Shown here in pieces: positions 1-8,937 of a DNA stretch of 64,000 bases. The position numbers were made by a program, and so were the translations under genes. How positions within the stretch are numbered: position 1 is the stretch's first letter; the number at the start of each line of letters is the position of its first letter. Below the pieces are notes generated by a model. That model searched no databases, was not told the DNA's origin, and saw only the letters and a list, made by a program, of their open reading frames with translations. Location: the NCBI GenBank assembly GCA_965225625.1, contig CBDDBH010000020.1:1-64000 (forward strand), in the 5' to 3' direction. The DNA comes from CBDDBH01 sp965225625. GTDB taxonomy: Bacteria; Pseudomonadota; Gammaproteobacteria; JADZEE01.

Positions 1-52
1 CTCCAGTCCCTGAATCCTTTATCTTATAGTCACAATTTCGGAGGGGCGGACG

Positions 53-1035
53 ATGGCACAGAAGGCACCGGGGAATGCGCATCGCAAGGGAGTGACCCTG
101 CTTCAGGTGGCAGACATGTTCCGCGACGAGACGGAGGCAGAGAAGTGGATCGCCGAGCGCCGGTGGCCGAACGGCCCGCATTGCCCCGCCTGCGGCTCCT
201 TCCACGTCCAGTCCGGCATCAAGCACAAGACGATGACGCATCGTTGCCGGGATTGCCACGGTCGTCCCATGTTTACGCTGCGCAAGGGCACGGTCATGGA
301 GGGGTCGAAGCTCCCGTACCGTATATGGGCAATCGGAGTCTATCTGTTCACCACGAACATCAAGGGTGTATCGTCCATGAAGCTGCACCGGGAACTCGGC
401 ATCGGCCAGAAGGCGGCATGGTTCATGCTCCACCGGCTGCGCAATGCGGTAGAGTCGGGTTCCGCGATGTTCGCGGGACCGGTTGAAGTCGATGAGACGT
501 ACATGGGCGGAAAGCGCGCCAACATGAGCAACGCCAAGCGCAAGGAACTGGCGGGCACCGGCCCGCGGCGCAATCGGCAAGGTCGCGGTGGTCGGTGTGA
601 AGGACCGGGCGACCAAGCGGGTGCGCGCTCAGGTGATCACCCGGACTGATGCGCCGACGTTGCAAGGGTTCGTCGTCAAACACACCGCCCCTGATGCCAC
701 GGTCTACACCGATGAGGCGAGCGCCTACGAGGGACTGCCCATGATGCACGAAGCGGTCAAGCACTCCGTCAAAGAGTACGTCCGGGGGCAGGTGCACACC
801 AACGGCGCGGAGAGCTTCTGGTCCATGCTCAAGCGTGGCTACGTCGGCATCTACCACAAGATGTCGCCGAAGCACCTGGACCGGTACGTCACCGAGTTCG
901 AGGGTCGCCACAACATCCGCGAGCAGGACACTATCGACCAGATGGGCAGCGTCGTTGTGGGTATGGGTGGGAAAGCGACTCCGGTATCAGGACCTCATCG
1001 ACGACAACGGACTACCATCAGGAGCGAGGGAATAG
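53..1035 (+). pseudogene. IS1595-family transposase, two frameshifts
   Basis: The first ~165 codons, from an ATG preceded by a GGAGGGG Shine-Dalgarno, encode an N-terminal zinc ribbon (CPAC...CRDC, residues ~45-70) and the start of the ISXO2/IS1595 DDE domain (VEVDETYMGGK, first Asp/Glu). Near base 560-570 the reading frame moves +1. The next frame carries the second Asp region (VYTDEASAY) and the HTNGAESFW motif, and near base 965 it moves again into a third frame that supplies the C-terminal end and stop. The three pieces together approach the usual ~320 residues of the family. No matching terminal inverted repeats could be identified, so only the transposase is delimited. It is either inactive or carries sequencing indels. 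Confidence 0.85.
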
Positions 1036-1112
1036 GGCGCCCGTTGGCTAGACGCTCGACTGAGGGGGGAGTACCATTCCGGTGATGAATCTACCGATAT
1101 AGAGCAAATCCC

Positions 1113-1874
1113 ATGCCGGACGACACCATACGAATGCTTCTTGAGGGAACCGGTGACATCATCGCTGCGAATGATTTCATGAAGGTGATGAAAAACACGA
1201 TAGGACTTTTGCGCATTCTTGATAGTGAATCTCAGTGGTCGATTATGTCCGCATCAAAATCGAGCCCACTGGACGTAGGACTGCACAGCATGTCCGGTGG
1301 TTCCGGAGCAGCAATTGAATCCTTTCTTGCCGGTCTGTCTTTGTTGGAATCCGAAAGGAAACGTCCTCGTGGATTCGACGATCGCGCGCTTGCAAGAGTC
1401 AAGCGGCTTTCGGCTCCCGTTGGGGAGGGGATAAGAAAACTATCATTTGTGTCCGAAGGACAAGATCCTGTACATGTAACAAAGCGCTCTGCCGCTTCGG
1501 CTGATGCACTCATTTATTCTAAAAGCTACGAGGTTCTAACCGAGTTAGAAGGAAAGCTTGGTCAAATCACCGTCTACGGTGGGAAATCGGAGTTCTGCAT
1601 TTACGACCCAATTTTCGGGCTTCCAACGAAATGTAAATTCAATCCAAATGATGCAGAAAAGGTAGGGGGGCTTATTACACATCGGCTTCGCGTGCTTGGT
1701 AAAGCGAGATATTCCAACTCGCATAAAGCGCTGTCCATTGAGGTTGATTCCTGGGAGGGGCCGCTAGGCGAGCCCCCGCTTCCCATGTCCGTGCTTCATG
1801 AATCAGGATTCGCGTGGGAAGACGATCGAAGTTCGGAAGAAGCGATAAGAGAGCTGCGAGATTCAGATGGCTAA
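1113..1874 (+). CDS. Unknown protein, first gene of a PIN-domain pair
   Basis: A 253-residue soluble protein with no signal peptide or membrane segment and no family I recognise. The middle is basic, around residues 80-100. The C-terminal third has beta-strand-like segments (TVYGGKSEFCIYDP, residues ~150-165) and ends in an acidic tail (SSEEAIRELRDSDG). Its last eight bases overlap the start of the downstream PIN-domain gene, which suggests translational coupling and a shared function. This arrangement resembles toxin-antitoxin modules, where a first gene neutralises or guides a PIN nuclease, but at 253 residues this would be much larger than a usual VapB antitoxin and shows no AbrB, RHH or HTH motif. 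It follows a dead transposase, consistent with an accessory module. Function not assigned. Confidence 0.7.
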   Translation: MPDDTIRMLLEGTGDIIAANDFMKVMKNTIGLLRILDSESQWSIMSASKSSPLDVGLHSMSGGSGAAIESFLAGLSLLESERKRPRGFDDRALARVKRLSAPVGEGIRKLSFVSEGQDPVHVTKRSAASADALIYSKSYEVLTELEGKLGQITVYGGKSEFCIYDPIFGLPTKCKFNPNDAEKVGGLITHRLRVLGKARYSNSHKALSIEVDSWEGPLGEPPLPMSVLHESGFAWEDDRSSEEAIRELRDSDG

Positions 1875-2361
1875 GGAAGTGGTCGCATGGGATAGCTGCA
1901 TCATCATAGATGCCATCTCTAAATATCCCGGAAAATATTCATCTATCGTCCCCATGCTGGTCAGAGCAGAATCAGGCGAACTCCGGATCGTTGTGTCAAT
2001 GGCGAGTGTCTCTGAGGTTATGTATATCGATGGTCTCGTGGCACAAAGCATGAGCCAAGAAGATCAAAACGACCTGATTAGAAGATGGTTTGAGAATGAA
2101 TATGTGGCTCGAAGGAACGTGGATTTCGGCGTGGGATTGAAGTCGGCGGAGCTTCGTAGACATCATAAAGGATTGACGCCTGTGGATTCGATTATCCTAG
2201 CCACCGCAATTTTGAACGAAGTCACCACCCTTGTCACTTACGATCACAACGATAAACATGGGAAAATCGGTCTACTTAATTTAGACCGGGAGCTTGGCGC
2301 TAACGCCCCACGCATTTGCCGCCCAGAGGACTACACAATCACACCTCAGTTGGAGTTGTAA
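1867..2361 (+). CDS. PIN-domain protein (VapC-like putative RNase)
   Basis: A 164-residue protein with the PIN-domain acidic residues in order: Asp9 in VAWDSCIIID, Glu50 in VSEVMY, Asp107 in TPVDSIILATA, and Asp126/Asp129 in TYDHNDKHG. PIN proteins of this kind are metal-dependent ribonucleases, often the toxin of type II toxin-antitoxin systems. It is slightly longer than a typical VapC (~130-140 residues). The start lies inside the 3' end of the preceding gene, so the two are probably made from one mRNA. Whether it is a toxin, or a nuclease serving the unknown upstream protein, cannot be told from sequence. The TPVDSIILATA motif is the family's strongest signature. Confidence 0.85.
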   Translation: MAKEVVAWDSCIIIDAISKYPGKYSSIVPMLVRAESGELRIVVSMASVSEVMYIDGLVAQSMSQEDQNDLIRRWFENEYVARRNVDFGVGLKSAELRRHHKGLTPVDSIILATAILNEVTTLVTYDHNDKHGKIGLLNLDRELGANAPRICRPEDYTITPQLEL

Positions 2362-2451
2362 GATTCCCTGCCATATTAGAAATACTCGGAGGACCGAAAG
2401 ATTAAGCGCCAAACAAATCGTGCCCCAGCGCGCATCCCGGAACAAAAAATA

Positions 2452-2586
2452 ATGGTGTTACCGCCGAAAGACTATCAGCCCTCCAAGGCTGAGATGGACG
2501 TCGGAATCGACATGCCGGGGATGTCGGACGAGCAGGTGCGTGAGACGTTCTTCCGCCCGTTCAATTTCGTCCGCGAGAGCAAGTAG
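2452..2586 (+). CDS. Small ORF, 44 residues, unknown
   Basis: An ATG-started 44-codon frame encoding an acidic/aromatic peptide with the segments DYQPSKAEMDVGIDMPGMSDE and, at its end, RETFFRPFNFVRESK. The composition looks like a true small protein rather than random sequence. There is no good ribosome-binding site, and the reverse strand over the last bases is the spurious tail of the truncated halogenase-like gene. It sits 90 bp after the PIN gene and could be a third member of that module or a fragment left at the recombination junction that cut the neighbouring gene. No function is proposed. Confidence 0.4.
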   Translation: MVLPPKDYQPSKAEMDVGIDMPGMSDEQVRETFFRPFNFVRESK

Positions 2587-3709
2587 TTACGGAATCGCCC
2601 CGGTCTAATTGTGACTTTGGGATATAAGTCCCCATAAACTCCGTGTACTCCTCGAACGGCTCGCCTGCGAGATCCCGGCACACCATGTCGGTGACCATCT
2701 GATTGCTGATGGCGATAAAGTCGGTGCCCGGTGACAGAAAGGGATCGACGAAGACACCCGCTTCACCCGTTAACGCCCAGCGTTCCGTTGAGAATACGCG
2801 CTCACTGCCCAGCGCGAAGTGGCGAACCGCACCGAAGTCCTGCACCTTGTCGAGCCGCGTTTTGACGAAGTTCGCAACCATAGGTTCGTTCGACTGCAGC
2901 CATTCCATGGTTCGATCGAAGGTATTGAAGTCCTTGAAATCGTGATATTCGGGGGCCGCTACAATGCCGATACTGGTCGAGCCGGATACCAACGGGATGA
3001 TCCACACCCAATAGCCGGGACCCAATAAATGATTAGTCGCGCGCCAGCGGAAGTTCGGTTCCATTCGCGCTTTCCAGTCAGGATCGTCGGACCAGTCGTC
3101 GATATCGATGCGCTCTGAAATTCGGAACCACGACGCGCTGGGCGCGTGATCAGCTCGCTTATTGAGGCCGAACTGGCGCTTTAGAAACGCCGAGCGACCG
3201 GTCGCATCGACCAGCCAGCGGGCGCGTGCACTGTGCTCGGTGTTGTCGCTTTGATAATACACCGTATGAAAATCCTCGCCCTTCTCAACCCGCTCGAGCG
3301 TACAGCCGCTCAGGCAACGCGTTCCCTGGCCCTCGACCTTTTCCCACATCTCGTTCTCCAGCAGGCCGCGATCGAGCTGATAGGCGGGGATGGGTAGAAA
3401 ATCGTTGGTGCCATATTCCGCGCGTGCCGCAAGCGAGTTGTTGTCGCCGGCCGAGAAGAAAAACCGCAGACCGGCTTTGCGGATCTGATTTTTCTCCAAA
3501 TACTCGCGACCCAACAAATCGGTGAGATAAAGACTTCCAAGCTCTGAGGTGGATTCCCCGACTTTGTGGGCTGCTGCGGGATAGGGGAGCGTTGCCTTTT
3601 CGATCACCAGCAACGATATGTCGGGCCGGCGTTGCCGCAACTGCAATGCCAGCGTCAGACCGGCAAGGCCACCACCGAGTATTGCAACGTCATATTGGGT
3701 ATCAGCCAT
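2561..3709 (-). pseudogene. Flavin-dependent halogenase-like oxidoreductase, 3'-truncated
   Basis: From an ATG at 3709 the product begins with the FAD dinucleotide-binding motif GGGLAGL (residues ~12-18). It continues with a HKVGEST segment and WVWIIP (about residue 230), the tryptophan-halogenase-type WxWxIP signature, then the FAD-contacting SPGTDFIAISN. These point to the tryptophan halogenase-like branch of FAD oxidoreductases. Halogenase function itself is inference; many relatives are uncharacterised. Homologous sequence stops after GEPFEEYTEFM at about base 2650, and the last ~30 codons are unrelated. Family members are usually ~500 residues, so about 120 C-terminal residues are missing. 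The break lies beside the small ORF at 2452, suggesting a deletion or recombination junction. An EthD-like gene lies just upstream in the same orientation and probably shared its transcript. Confidence 0.75.
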
Positions 3710-3753
3710 GGGTTTTCTCTCCAAACGGAATGCGGTGCTTAGTGTCGATGACC

Positions 3754-4296
3754 TCAGCCGGGCAGCTCGATCTCGCTGATCACCCATTTGATATCGCAGT
3801 TCGTGTACTTGGGAACGTCAGTATGCAGCGAGGCAGCATCGTTGCTGACAACAAAGTCGGCAAAACGCCGCGCATCCTCTTCAGTATCGAAGTATATGTC
3901 GGCCACGAACGGTGATACGACCACGTTGGGTGGACTGTGCGTGGAATTGGCCGACGGTGTCGCGGTCTTGGTGTTGACCATCTCAGTTACATTCCATTGC
4001 AACTCCAACTTGGTAAACGGCACCTTGCCGGCGAAATCCCGGGCCATCATGGGCACGTGCACTGCATTGTAATAATCGCGATCAAACCAGATATCGGCAC
4101 CTTCTGGCGGGACGTATATAGCGCTCACTTTATGCATGGCATCGGTCTCATTGTTAGGCGGCCACCGCGACTGGTAAATTCCCGCCGGCGCGGTCTGCGT
4201 AAAGTCCGTTACGCGCTGCTGAATTGTCGGGAGATTACTATCAGTATAGAAAAAATAGTGGGTTGCGTCGTCGGTATCGGCAATAACCGCGTCCAA
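3754..4296 (-). CDS. EthD-like dimeric alpha/beta-barrel protein
   Basis: The C-terminal ~125 residues carry the EthD pattern FDRDYYNAVHVPMM followed by the barrel fold and a closing YTNCDIKWVISEI. A very similar closing segment is found in the EthD protein at 22.1-22.4 kb. EthD-type proteins are small ferredoxin-like-fold proteins that accompany ring-hydroxylating or monooxygenase systems; their biochemical role is unclear. The frame is open from a TTG at 4296 (180 residues), but an internal ATG at 4137 would give the usual ~127-residue EthD length. Neither start has a convincing Shine-Dalgarno. The ~50-residue N-terminal extension has normal-looking composition and may be real. It lies 44 bp upstream of the truncated halogenase-like gene, in the same orientation. 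Confidence 0.7.
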   Translation of the reverse strand: MDAVIADTDDATHYFFYTDSNLPTIQQRVTDFTQTAPAGIYQSRWPPNNETDAMHKVSAIYVPPEGADIWFDRDYYNAVHVPMMARDFAGKVPFTKLELQWNVTEMVNTKTATPSANSTHSPPNVVVSPFVADIYFDTEEDARRFADFVVSNDAASLHTDVPKYTNCDIKWVISEIELPG

Positions 4297-4442
4297 ACGC
4301 TAAAAAGAGCTATGATCTAGAGGGTGTCCTCAATAAATACGATCTGACCGGGCTTGATGCTGAATCCGCTGGAGCGATGCGTCCGGGTTGATGAAGGTGC
4401 TCTGTCAAAGACAACTCGTTTCTGCAGTTTTGGAGAACGGCG

Positions 4443-5624
4443 ATGAATGACAATACCAAACCTCGATTTCTGATTTTTGGCTCTCTTGCAGTGGCCTACG
4501 TGACGGCACTGTTGGGCTTTCTGTTTCTTGCCGATCTCACGCAGTGGCTGGTACAGGCTCCACGAGCCGTATACTTGACGATTTTTCATCTGCGTCAGGA
4601 ACTGATGGCGATTGGCGCCGCGGCGTTTGTGGTCGCAATGTTGGCAAACTTCAAGTTCTCAGTGATGAGCTGGAAGGCCGTGGCCGTGAATTCACTGATG
4701 TTCGTATCGCTATTTGTAGGCGGCTTCCTGCTCGTAACCTACATCATGTTCCAACCACAACAAACCGGCGCGGAGTTCATATCGGTCGCCGAAGCCCAGA
4801 AGCATCTGCGCCGCGGTGACGAGGTGATGGTGGTGGAACACGGCGGCGACGCGCGCGCCTTTCCCAACAAGTGGATGCGCCAACCGCACATTGTCGGGGA
4901 TATCATCGGCGGCGAAGAAATAGTCTTGACCTACTGTTCGCTTAGCCATCTTGGCGTTGCCTACAGCCCGTATCTAGGCGAGGAGAAAGTTGAACTCAAA
5001 GTGTTTACGCAACTGAAGAACAATCTGATCATGTTCGATACCAAAACCGGTCAGCCGATCCAGCAAATCTACGGTTCGACGGAGGACACTGGCGAACAAC
5101 TGCAGGAATATCCGACTCAGGTCATGAACTTTGACGCCTTTGCCGCCATCTATCCCCAGGGAAAGGTGTTGTACAACCCGGGCAGTGGCTTCAGAGATAC
5201 TCTGACCAGAATGATGTTACGCACAGTCATTAATTGGCAGCACGAACTGGATGCGCCCGTGTTCCCGACCATCGACGTGGAGGACCCGGGACTGAGTCGC
5301 CTGCATCCGAAGGAAATGGTCTGGGGTGTCAAACTCGGCGACGACTCGGTAGCGTTCACCTACGATCACTTCGAACGCAACAACTGGATCATCAATACTG
5401 ACATTGGCGGTAAGCCGATCGTTCTTGTCTATTATCCCGAATTCGAAACAGTCGGTGGTTTCGAGCGCAACATCGAGGGCCGCGCTGTACCCGTGGCCGC
5501 GCTAACGTCTATTGATGTGCACGGCAATACACCCGCAGGCAAGCTCGAGCGTATCGCGGTGGCCAGTGAAATTTTTTGGATGGTCTGGTACGCGTTTTAT
5601 CCCGAAACCGAACTGCGCACATAG
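4443..5624 (+). CDS. DUF3179 domain membrane protein
   Basis: A 393-residue protein with an ATG preceded by GGAG. The first ~110 residues contain three probable transmembrane helices (about residues 9-27, 48-65 and 72-97). The rest is a DUF3179 domain with its typical signatures: VLTYCSLSHLG (about 160), LIMFDTKTGQPIQQIYG (about 195), VMNFDAF and YPQGKVLYNP, and VAFTYDHFERN. The family is common in bacteria and archaea and has no established biochemical role. The fused membrane anchor suggests the domain works at the membrane surface. Divergently transcribed from the EthD/halogenase-like pair. Confidence 0.85.
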   Translation: MNDNTKPRFLIFGSLAVAYVTALLGFLFLADLTQWLVQAPRAVYLTIFHLRQELMAIGAAAFVVAMLANFKFSVMSWKAVAVNSLMFVSLFVGGFLLVTYIMFQPQQTGAEFISVAEAQKHLRRGDEVMVVEHGGDARAFPNKWMRQPHIVGDIIGGEEIVLTYCSLSHLGVAYSPYLGEEKVELKVFTQLKNNLIMFDTKTGQPIQQIYGSTEDTGEQLQEYPTQVMNFDAFAAIYPQGKVLYNPGSGFRDTLTRMMLRTVINWQHELDAPVFPTIDVEDPGLSRLHPKEMVWGVKLGDDSVAFTYDHFERNNWIINTDIGGKPIVLVYYPEFETVGGFERNIEGRAVPVAALTSIDVHGNTPAGKLERIAVASEIFWMVWYAFYPETELRT

Positions 5625-5706
5625 CTCGCTTGTAGCAGCGGCGGCCTTGCCGCGATCCCCCGCGCCTCAATCACCACAGGGGGACAGACGTTTAGGAGTG
5701 GGGATA

Positions 5707-6146
5707 ATGACAACGGCAATGACGCGCGAGGAACGTGAAGCCTTTCTCGCGGATGTCCACATTGGCGTACTCGCGATACCGGACGGCGACCGGGGGCCGC
5801 TCACCATCCCCATCTGATACGAGTACGAACTCGGCGGCGATCTCTGGATGACAACGGCCAGGCTATCGCGCAAAGGCAAGCTGTTAAGACAGGGAGAGCG
5901 CGTCAGCCTGTGTGTGCAGAGCGAGGAACCACCCTACAAGTATGCCAGCATCGAAGGTCCGATCGTCGCGATCGAAGCAGCCGACACCGACCACGATACG
6001 CGACACCTGGCGCATCGCTACCTGGGGCAAAGCGCGGCGACGACTATATCGCAGCGATGCGGGATTTCATGCAAGGCGTGGAGCCCATCCTCGTGCGCAT
6101 GCGTCCCGAACGTTGGCTGACGGTGGACGCCTCGAAAAGTAGTTGA
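5707..6146 (+). pseudogene. Pyridoxamine 5'-phosphate oxidase family protein, broken
   Basis: The ATG follows a good AGGAG site. The frame encodes a small flavin-binding split-barrel protein (ADVHIGVLAI...LTIPI), then a TGA at 5815 where homologues have Trp (PI-W-YEYE). It continues in the same frame (GDLWMTTARLSRKGKLL...RVSLCVQSEEPPY) until about 6030, where a lost G in a G-run moves it to another frame (GAKRGDDYIAAMRDF...VEPILVRMRPERW) ending at 6146. The reassembled length (~145 residues) is normal for this FMN/F420-type oxidoreductase family. The TGA is a substitution rather than an indel, which argues that at least part of the damage is genuine. Confidence 0.75.
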
Positions 6147-6265
6147 CCTTTATTGGGCGATCTGTGATCTAACAGAGCGTTTCAAATCTGGTCGAGTCCG
6201 ATTGACACTTCTGGGTTGGCCGCCGCTAAGGGAGGCATCCTTGCCTGATCCCGCACTGTGTTCGT

Positions 6266-6367
6266 ATGGAGTAATAAAATGGGGTCAGATACACATTTTT
6301 GACAAATCGCTTTTCAGACAGGTCATGCGAAAAAAAATGTGTATCTGACCCCATTTTATTACTCCAT
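6266..6367. repeat. Perfect 35-bp inverted repeat (REP/MITE-like)
   Basis: Bases 6266-6300 and 6333-6367 are exact reverse complements, separated by 32 bases. Each arm contains the core AATGGGGTCAGATACACATT. Related GGGGTCAGA-type sequences are, to my knowledge, recurrent in proteobacterial genomes near IS200-like (Y1/RAYT) transposases, but no such transposase is present here. It lies between a broken PPOX gene and a broken secreted protein gene. It could form a long hairpin in RNA. It is probably a non-autonomous mobile repeat. Confidence 0.75.
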
Positions 6368-6507
6368 TTATTTTTCTTTGTGGTTTTCACGACCTAAATT
6401 GTGATTCATAAAGAGTATTGCAGCCGCGCACTTTGAGGAATTGGGCTGGATGAACAACAGATGGTCTATACTCACTCTGTTTTTAGAAACTCATCGTGGA
6501 GAAAATC

Positions 6508-7052
6508 ATGAAACAAAAAATCTTTTATGCCTTGTTGGCCACGCTAACGCTGGCCATCGTGAACTTAGCTTCCGCCGTCGCGGACGAGGCGAGCGATGCC
6601 AGGATCGCCCACGCCAAGACCGCAGCGCCCAGCTTCATCAGCGACGAGGCGACCATCATGGAAACCGACGGCACGATTCTGCAGCAAGGCAGCAACGGCT
6701 GGACCTGCATGCCGGATATGATGCCCGGCGACGGCGCACCGATGTGCAATGACGCGCTCTGGATGGAAATGCTGGCGCGTTTACCAGCAAGGCGGAATTC
6801 CAAGCTACTGGCTTCGGCGTCTCCTACATGTTGCAGGGCGACTACGGCGCGGGCGTGAGCAACTCCGACCCATATCATCCGGATCGGAAAAACGCGGATG
6901 ACTATGTCGAGACCGGCCCGCACCTGATGGTGATCGTGCCGCGAGAACAGCTGAAGGGAATAACCGACGATCCAAACGTCGGTGGCCCTTACGTGATGTG
7001 GAAGGATACCCCTTATGCCCACATCATGGTGCCGGTGGCAGGAAATCGTTAA
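6508..7052 (+). pseudogene. Small exported protein of unknown function, one frameshift
   Basis: The ATG at 6508 follows GTGGAGA. The first ~25 residues are a signal peptide (MKQKIFYALLATLTLAIVN, cleavage near ASAVA). The mature part has SDEATIMETDGTILQQGSNG and a short Cys-containing stretch (WTCMPDMM...PMCNDALWMEML). At about base 6778 the frame shifts; the other frame continues with AFTSKAEFQATGFGVSYML and GDYGAGVSNSDPY and ends in YAHIMVPVAGNR. Rejoined, it would be ~180 residues, periplasmic or secreted. I do not recognise a characterised family. Confidence 0.7.
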
Positions 7053-7099
7053 ATAGTGCCCAGTTTAGTTACTGTAAAAACCGGGCACCTATTTGCCCA

Positions 7100-7186
7100 C
7101 ACAGGTTGCAATTGCGACTTGACCAGGCCTCCGAAAAAGACGTTCGCGTCACGTTTCAACTGTCAATGACGGGCTGGATCTGGCCG
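7100..7186. repeat. Dispersed 87-bp repeat, copy 1
   Basis: This stretch is about 80-85% identical, without gaps, to 35483-35569. The shared core is ACGTTTCAACTGTCAATGA followed by GGGCTGGATCTGGCCG. Both copies lie in gene-free sequence after a broken gene. Neither encodes a recognisable protein. It may be a remnant of a mobile element or of a duplicated gene edge. Confidence 0.65.
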
Positions 7187-7343
7187 TCAACCGCGTAACG
7201 GGAGCGCTACGCGTCTGTTTCTGAATCTACCCAAATCGGTCTTCCGAGATAGCCCGCTAGTTAGATCGTTTGACGTTAATTAGCCCGTCGGAAAAGGGGC
7301 CGAAACGTGAGACGATCAGGGACCACACTCAGAGGCCACCGTA

Positions 7344-8405
7344 ATGCGTATGTCAGGCGAAATTCTGATGGCCGGCAGCATTCCCCTCAAGTCGGCCGAA
7401 GAGGTCTTTCGGGCCTGCGGCCAGTATGTCGGACCGTATGTGTTCTGCCTGCCGGACGGCGAGTTTGGTCCTCGTGCCGCCTGGATTGGCTATCTATCCG
7501 ACCACGTATTCCACGGTAATCGTAACATTGAGACTGTGCAGAAGCTCGACTCGTCCCGGCCCACCTCCATCGGAAATTCATCGAACAGATGGATGTTTCG
7601 CGTCAAGCGCGGCGTGCAAGCCGTGCATCTCAAAACGGGATATGCCGAGATTGCGTTGGAATCCTACGCAACATTCACCCGGCTACGTGACGCGGGGGAG
7701 ATCCCCACGAGCGTGCGTTTTCAGGTGTGCTTCCCCGGGACTGGCAGCGCGATCATTGCGTACTTCCAAGATCCGACCGACTGGCCCGTCATGTTCACGG
7801 CCTACGAGGACGCGATCCGCAGCGACATTGAAGAGATACTCGCGCATGTTCCGGCTGACGACCTGGTGATCCAGCTCGACATATGCAATGAAGTGCGGGA
7901 TATATTGGACGCGTACCCCTGGTCACCACCGCGGGAAACGAAGTTCGACGAGACGATAACTGGCGTGTCGCAGCTGAGTTCATTCGTCCCTGACGCAGTA
8001 CTGCTAGGTCTACACTGGTGCTATGGCACGCTAGGGGGCTGGCCGATGACGCGCCCGGAAAACCTCGAGCTGTGCAAGCAATTAACGAATGCGGCAGTCA
8101 GCGCGATCGAGCGACGCGTAGACTTTGTCCATATGCCCGTCTTGCGACTCGCAGATGACAGCTACTTCGAGGCGCTTCGCGACCTCGACTGCGAAGACAC
8201 TAAAGTGTTCCTGGGATTGATCCATCATACCGACGGTGTCGAGGGGTTCCGCGAGCGGCTGACGATTGCGGAACGGCACTTGCAGGGTGACTTCGGTGTC
8301 TCTTCTGTATGCGGGTACGGCCGTTTGTCTGAGGAAGAAACACACACCGCCTTGGAAGTTCACCAGGCTGTGGGCGATATGTTGCGAGCCGAACGCTCGG
8401 TTTGA
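7344..8405 (+). CDS. MetE/UROD-like TIM-barrel protein with putative zinc site
   Basis: A 353-residue protein; the ATG is preceded by AGAGG at good spacing. The fold suggests the UROD/MetE-like superfamily. An N-terminal PLKSAEEVFRACGQYVG and LPDGE segment is followed by DLVIQLDICNEV, LLGLHWCYG (about residue 222) and SSVCGYGR (about 320). HxC followed by a late CG matches the arrangement of the zinc ligands in the catalytic half of cobalamin-independent methionine synthase (His, Cys ... Cys), and the protein is about the size of that single domain. A methyl- or alkyl-group transfer to a thiol is therefore possible. The substrate is unknown. No neighbouring gene clarifies it, and hyuA follows after a 530-bp gap. 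Confidence 0.65.
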   Translation: MRMSGEILMAGSIPLKSAEEVFRACGQYVGPYVFCLPDGEFGPRAAWIGYLSDHVFHGNRNIETVQKLDSSRPTSIGNSSNRWMFRVKRGVQAVHLKTGYAEIALESYATFTRLRDAGEIPTSVRFQVCFPGTGSAIIAYFQDPTDWPVMFTAYEDAIRSDIEEILAHVPADDLVIQLDICNEVRDILDAYPWSPPRETKFDETITGVSQLSSFVPDAVLLGLHWCYGTLGGWPMTRPENLELCKQLTNAAVSAIERRVDFVHMPVLRLADDSYFEALRDLDCEDTKVFLGLIHHTDGVEGFRERLTIAERHLQGDFGVSSVCGYGRLSEEETHTALEVHQAVGDMLRAERSV

Positions 8406-8937
8406 TCAGCTCTTTTCCAAATTCGATCGCGAGACTGCAGCGAGACACGGGGACATGAGTGCAACGGGTTTTTGATTGGCGACCTGCACGCAAACGTGAA
8501 TGGCCGCTTTATAAGGTCAACCAGCGGTTCGCGGGGAATTGTTGAGTGCCCGGTTGTGGCCGGGAAGCGCCCGACAGTGATCCGATGCCGGCTCGGTGCC
8601 CAGATGAGATTCGAGGATGAATATTGAGGAACGACACTCCCCGTTGCCTTGAAAATCAGGGCCGGTTCCTTTTCCGGTCGCACCGTTGCCCACATCACAG
8701 CTTCCCAGTCGATCAAGGTCGATGAGAGGTTATTATCAATCGAGAATATTGTTACTATATTTTGCGAACTCAGGGATTTTCCCAATCGGGTTGATCTGAT
8801 GAAACCCTGACAGGTGCCTTCCTCTATTGAACACGTTTCGTGGACTGCGTATGACGAAAAATTTAATGAGACAAGTAAACGATGAGGCAGAATGCGCTTG
8901 TGTACGTGTTATCCATCGACTTGCTTGGAACGCGTAG
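8406..8937. other. Gene-free 532-bp interval
   Basis: No convincing reading frame on either strand has a recognisable product. The interval holds the leader of hyuA in its last ~100 bases, where the sequence is AT-rich. No clear palindrome or repeat was noticed. Confidence 0.5.

Noticed and set aside
53..1085. Programmed frameshifting in the IS1595 transposase
   Set aside because: IS1595-type transposases are normally one frame; two unrelated shift points without slippery heptamers suggest decay or error.
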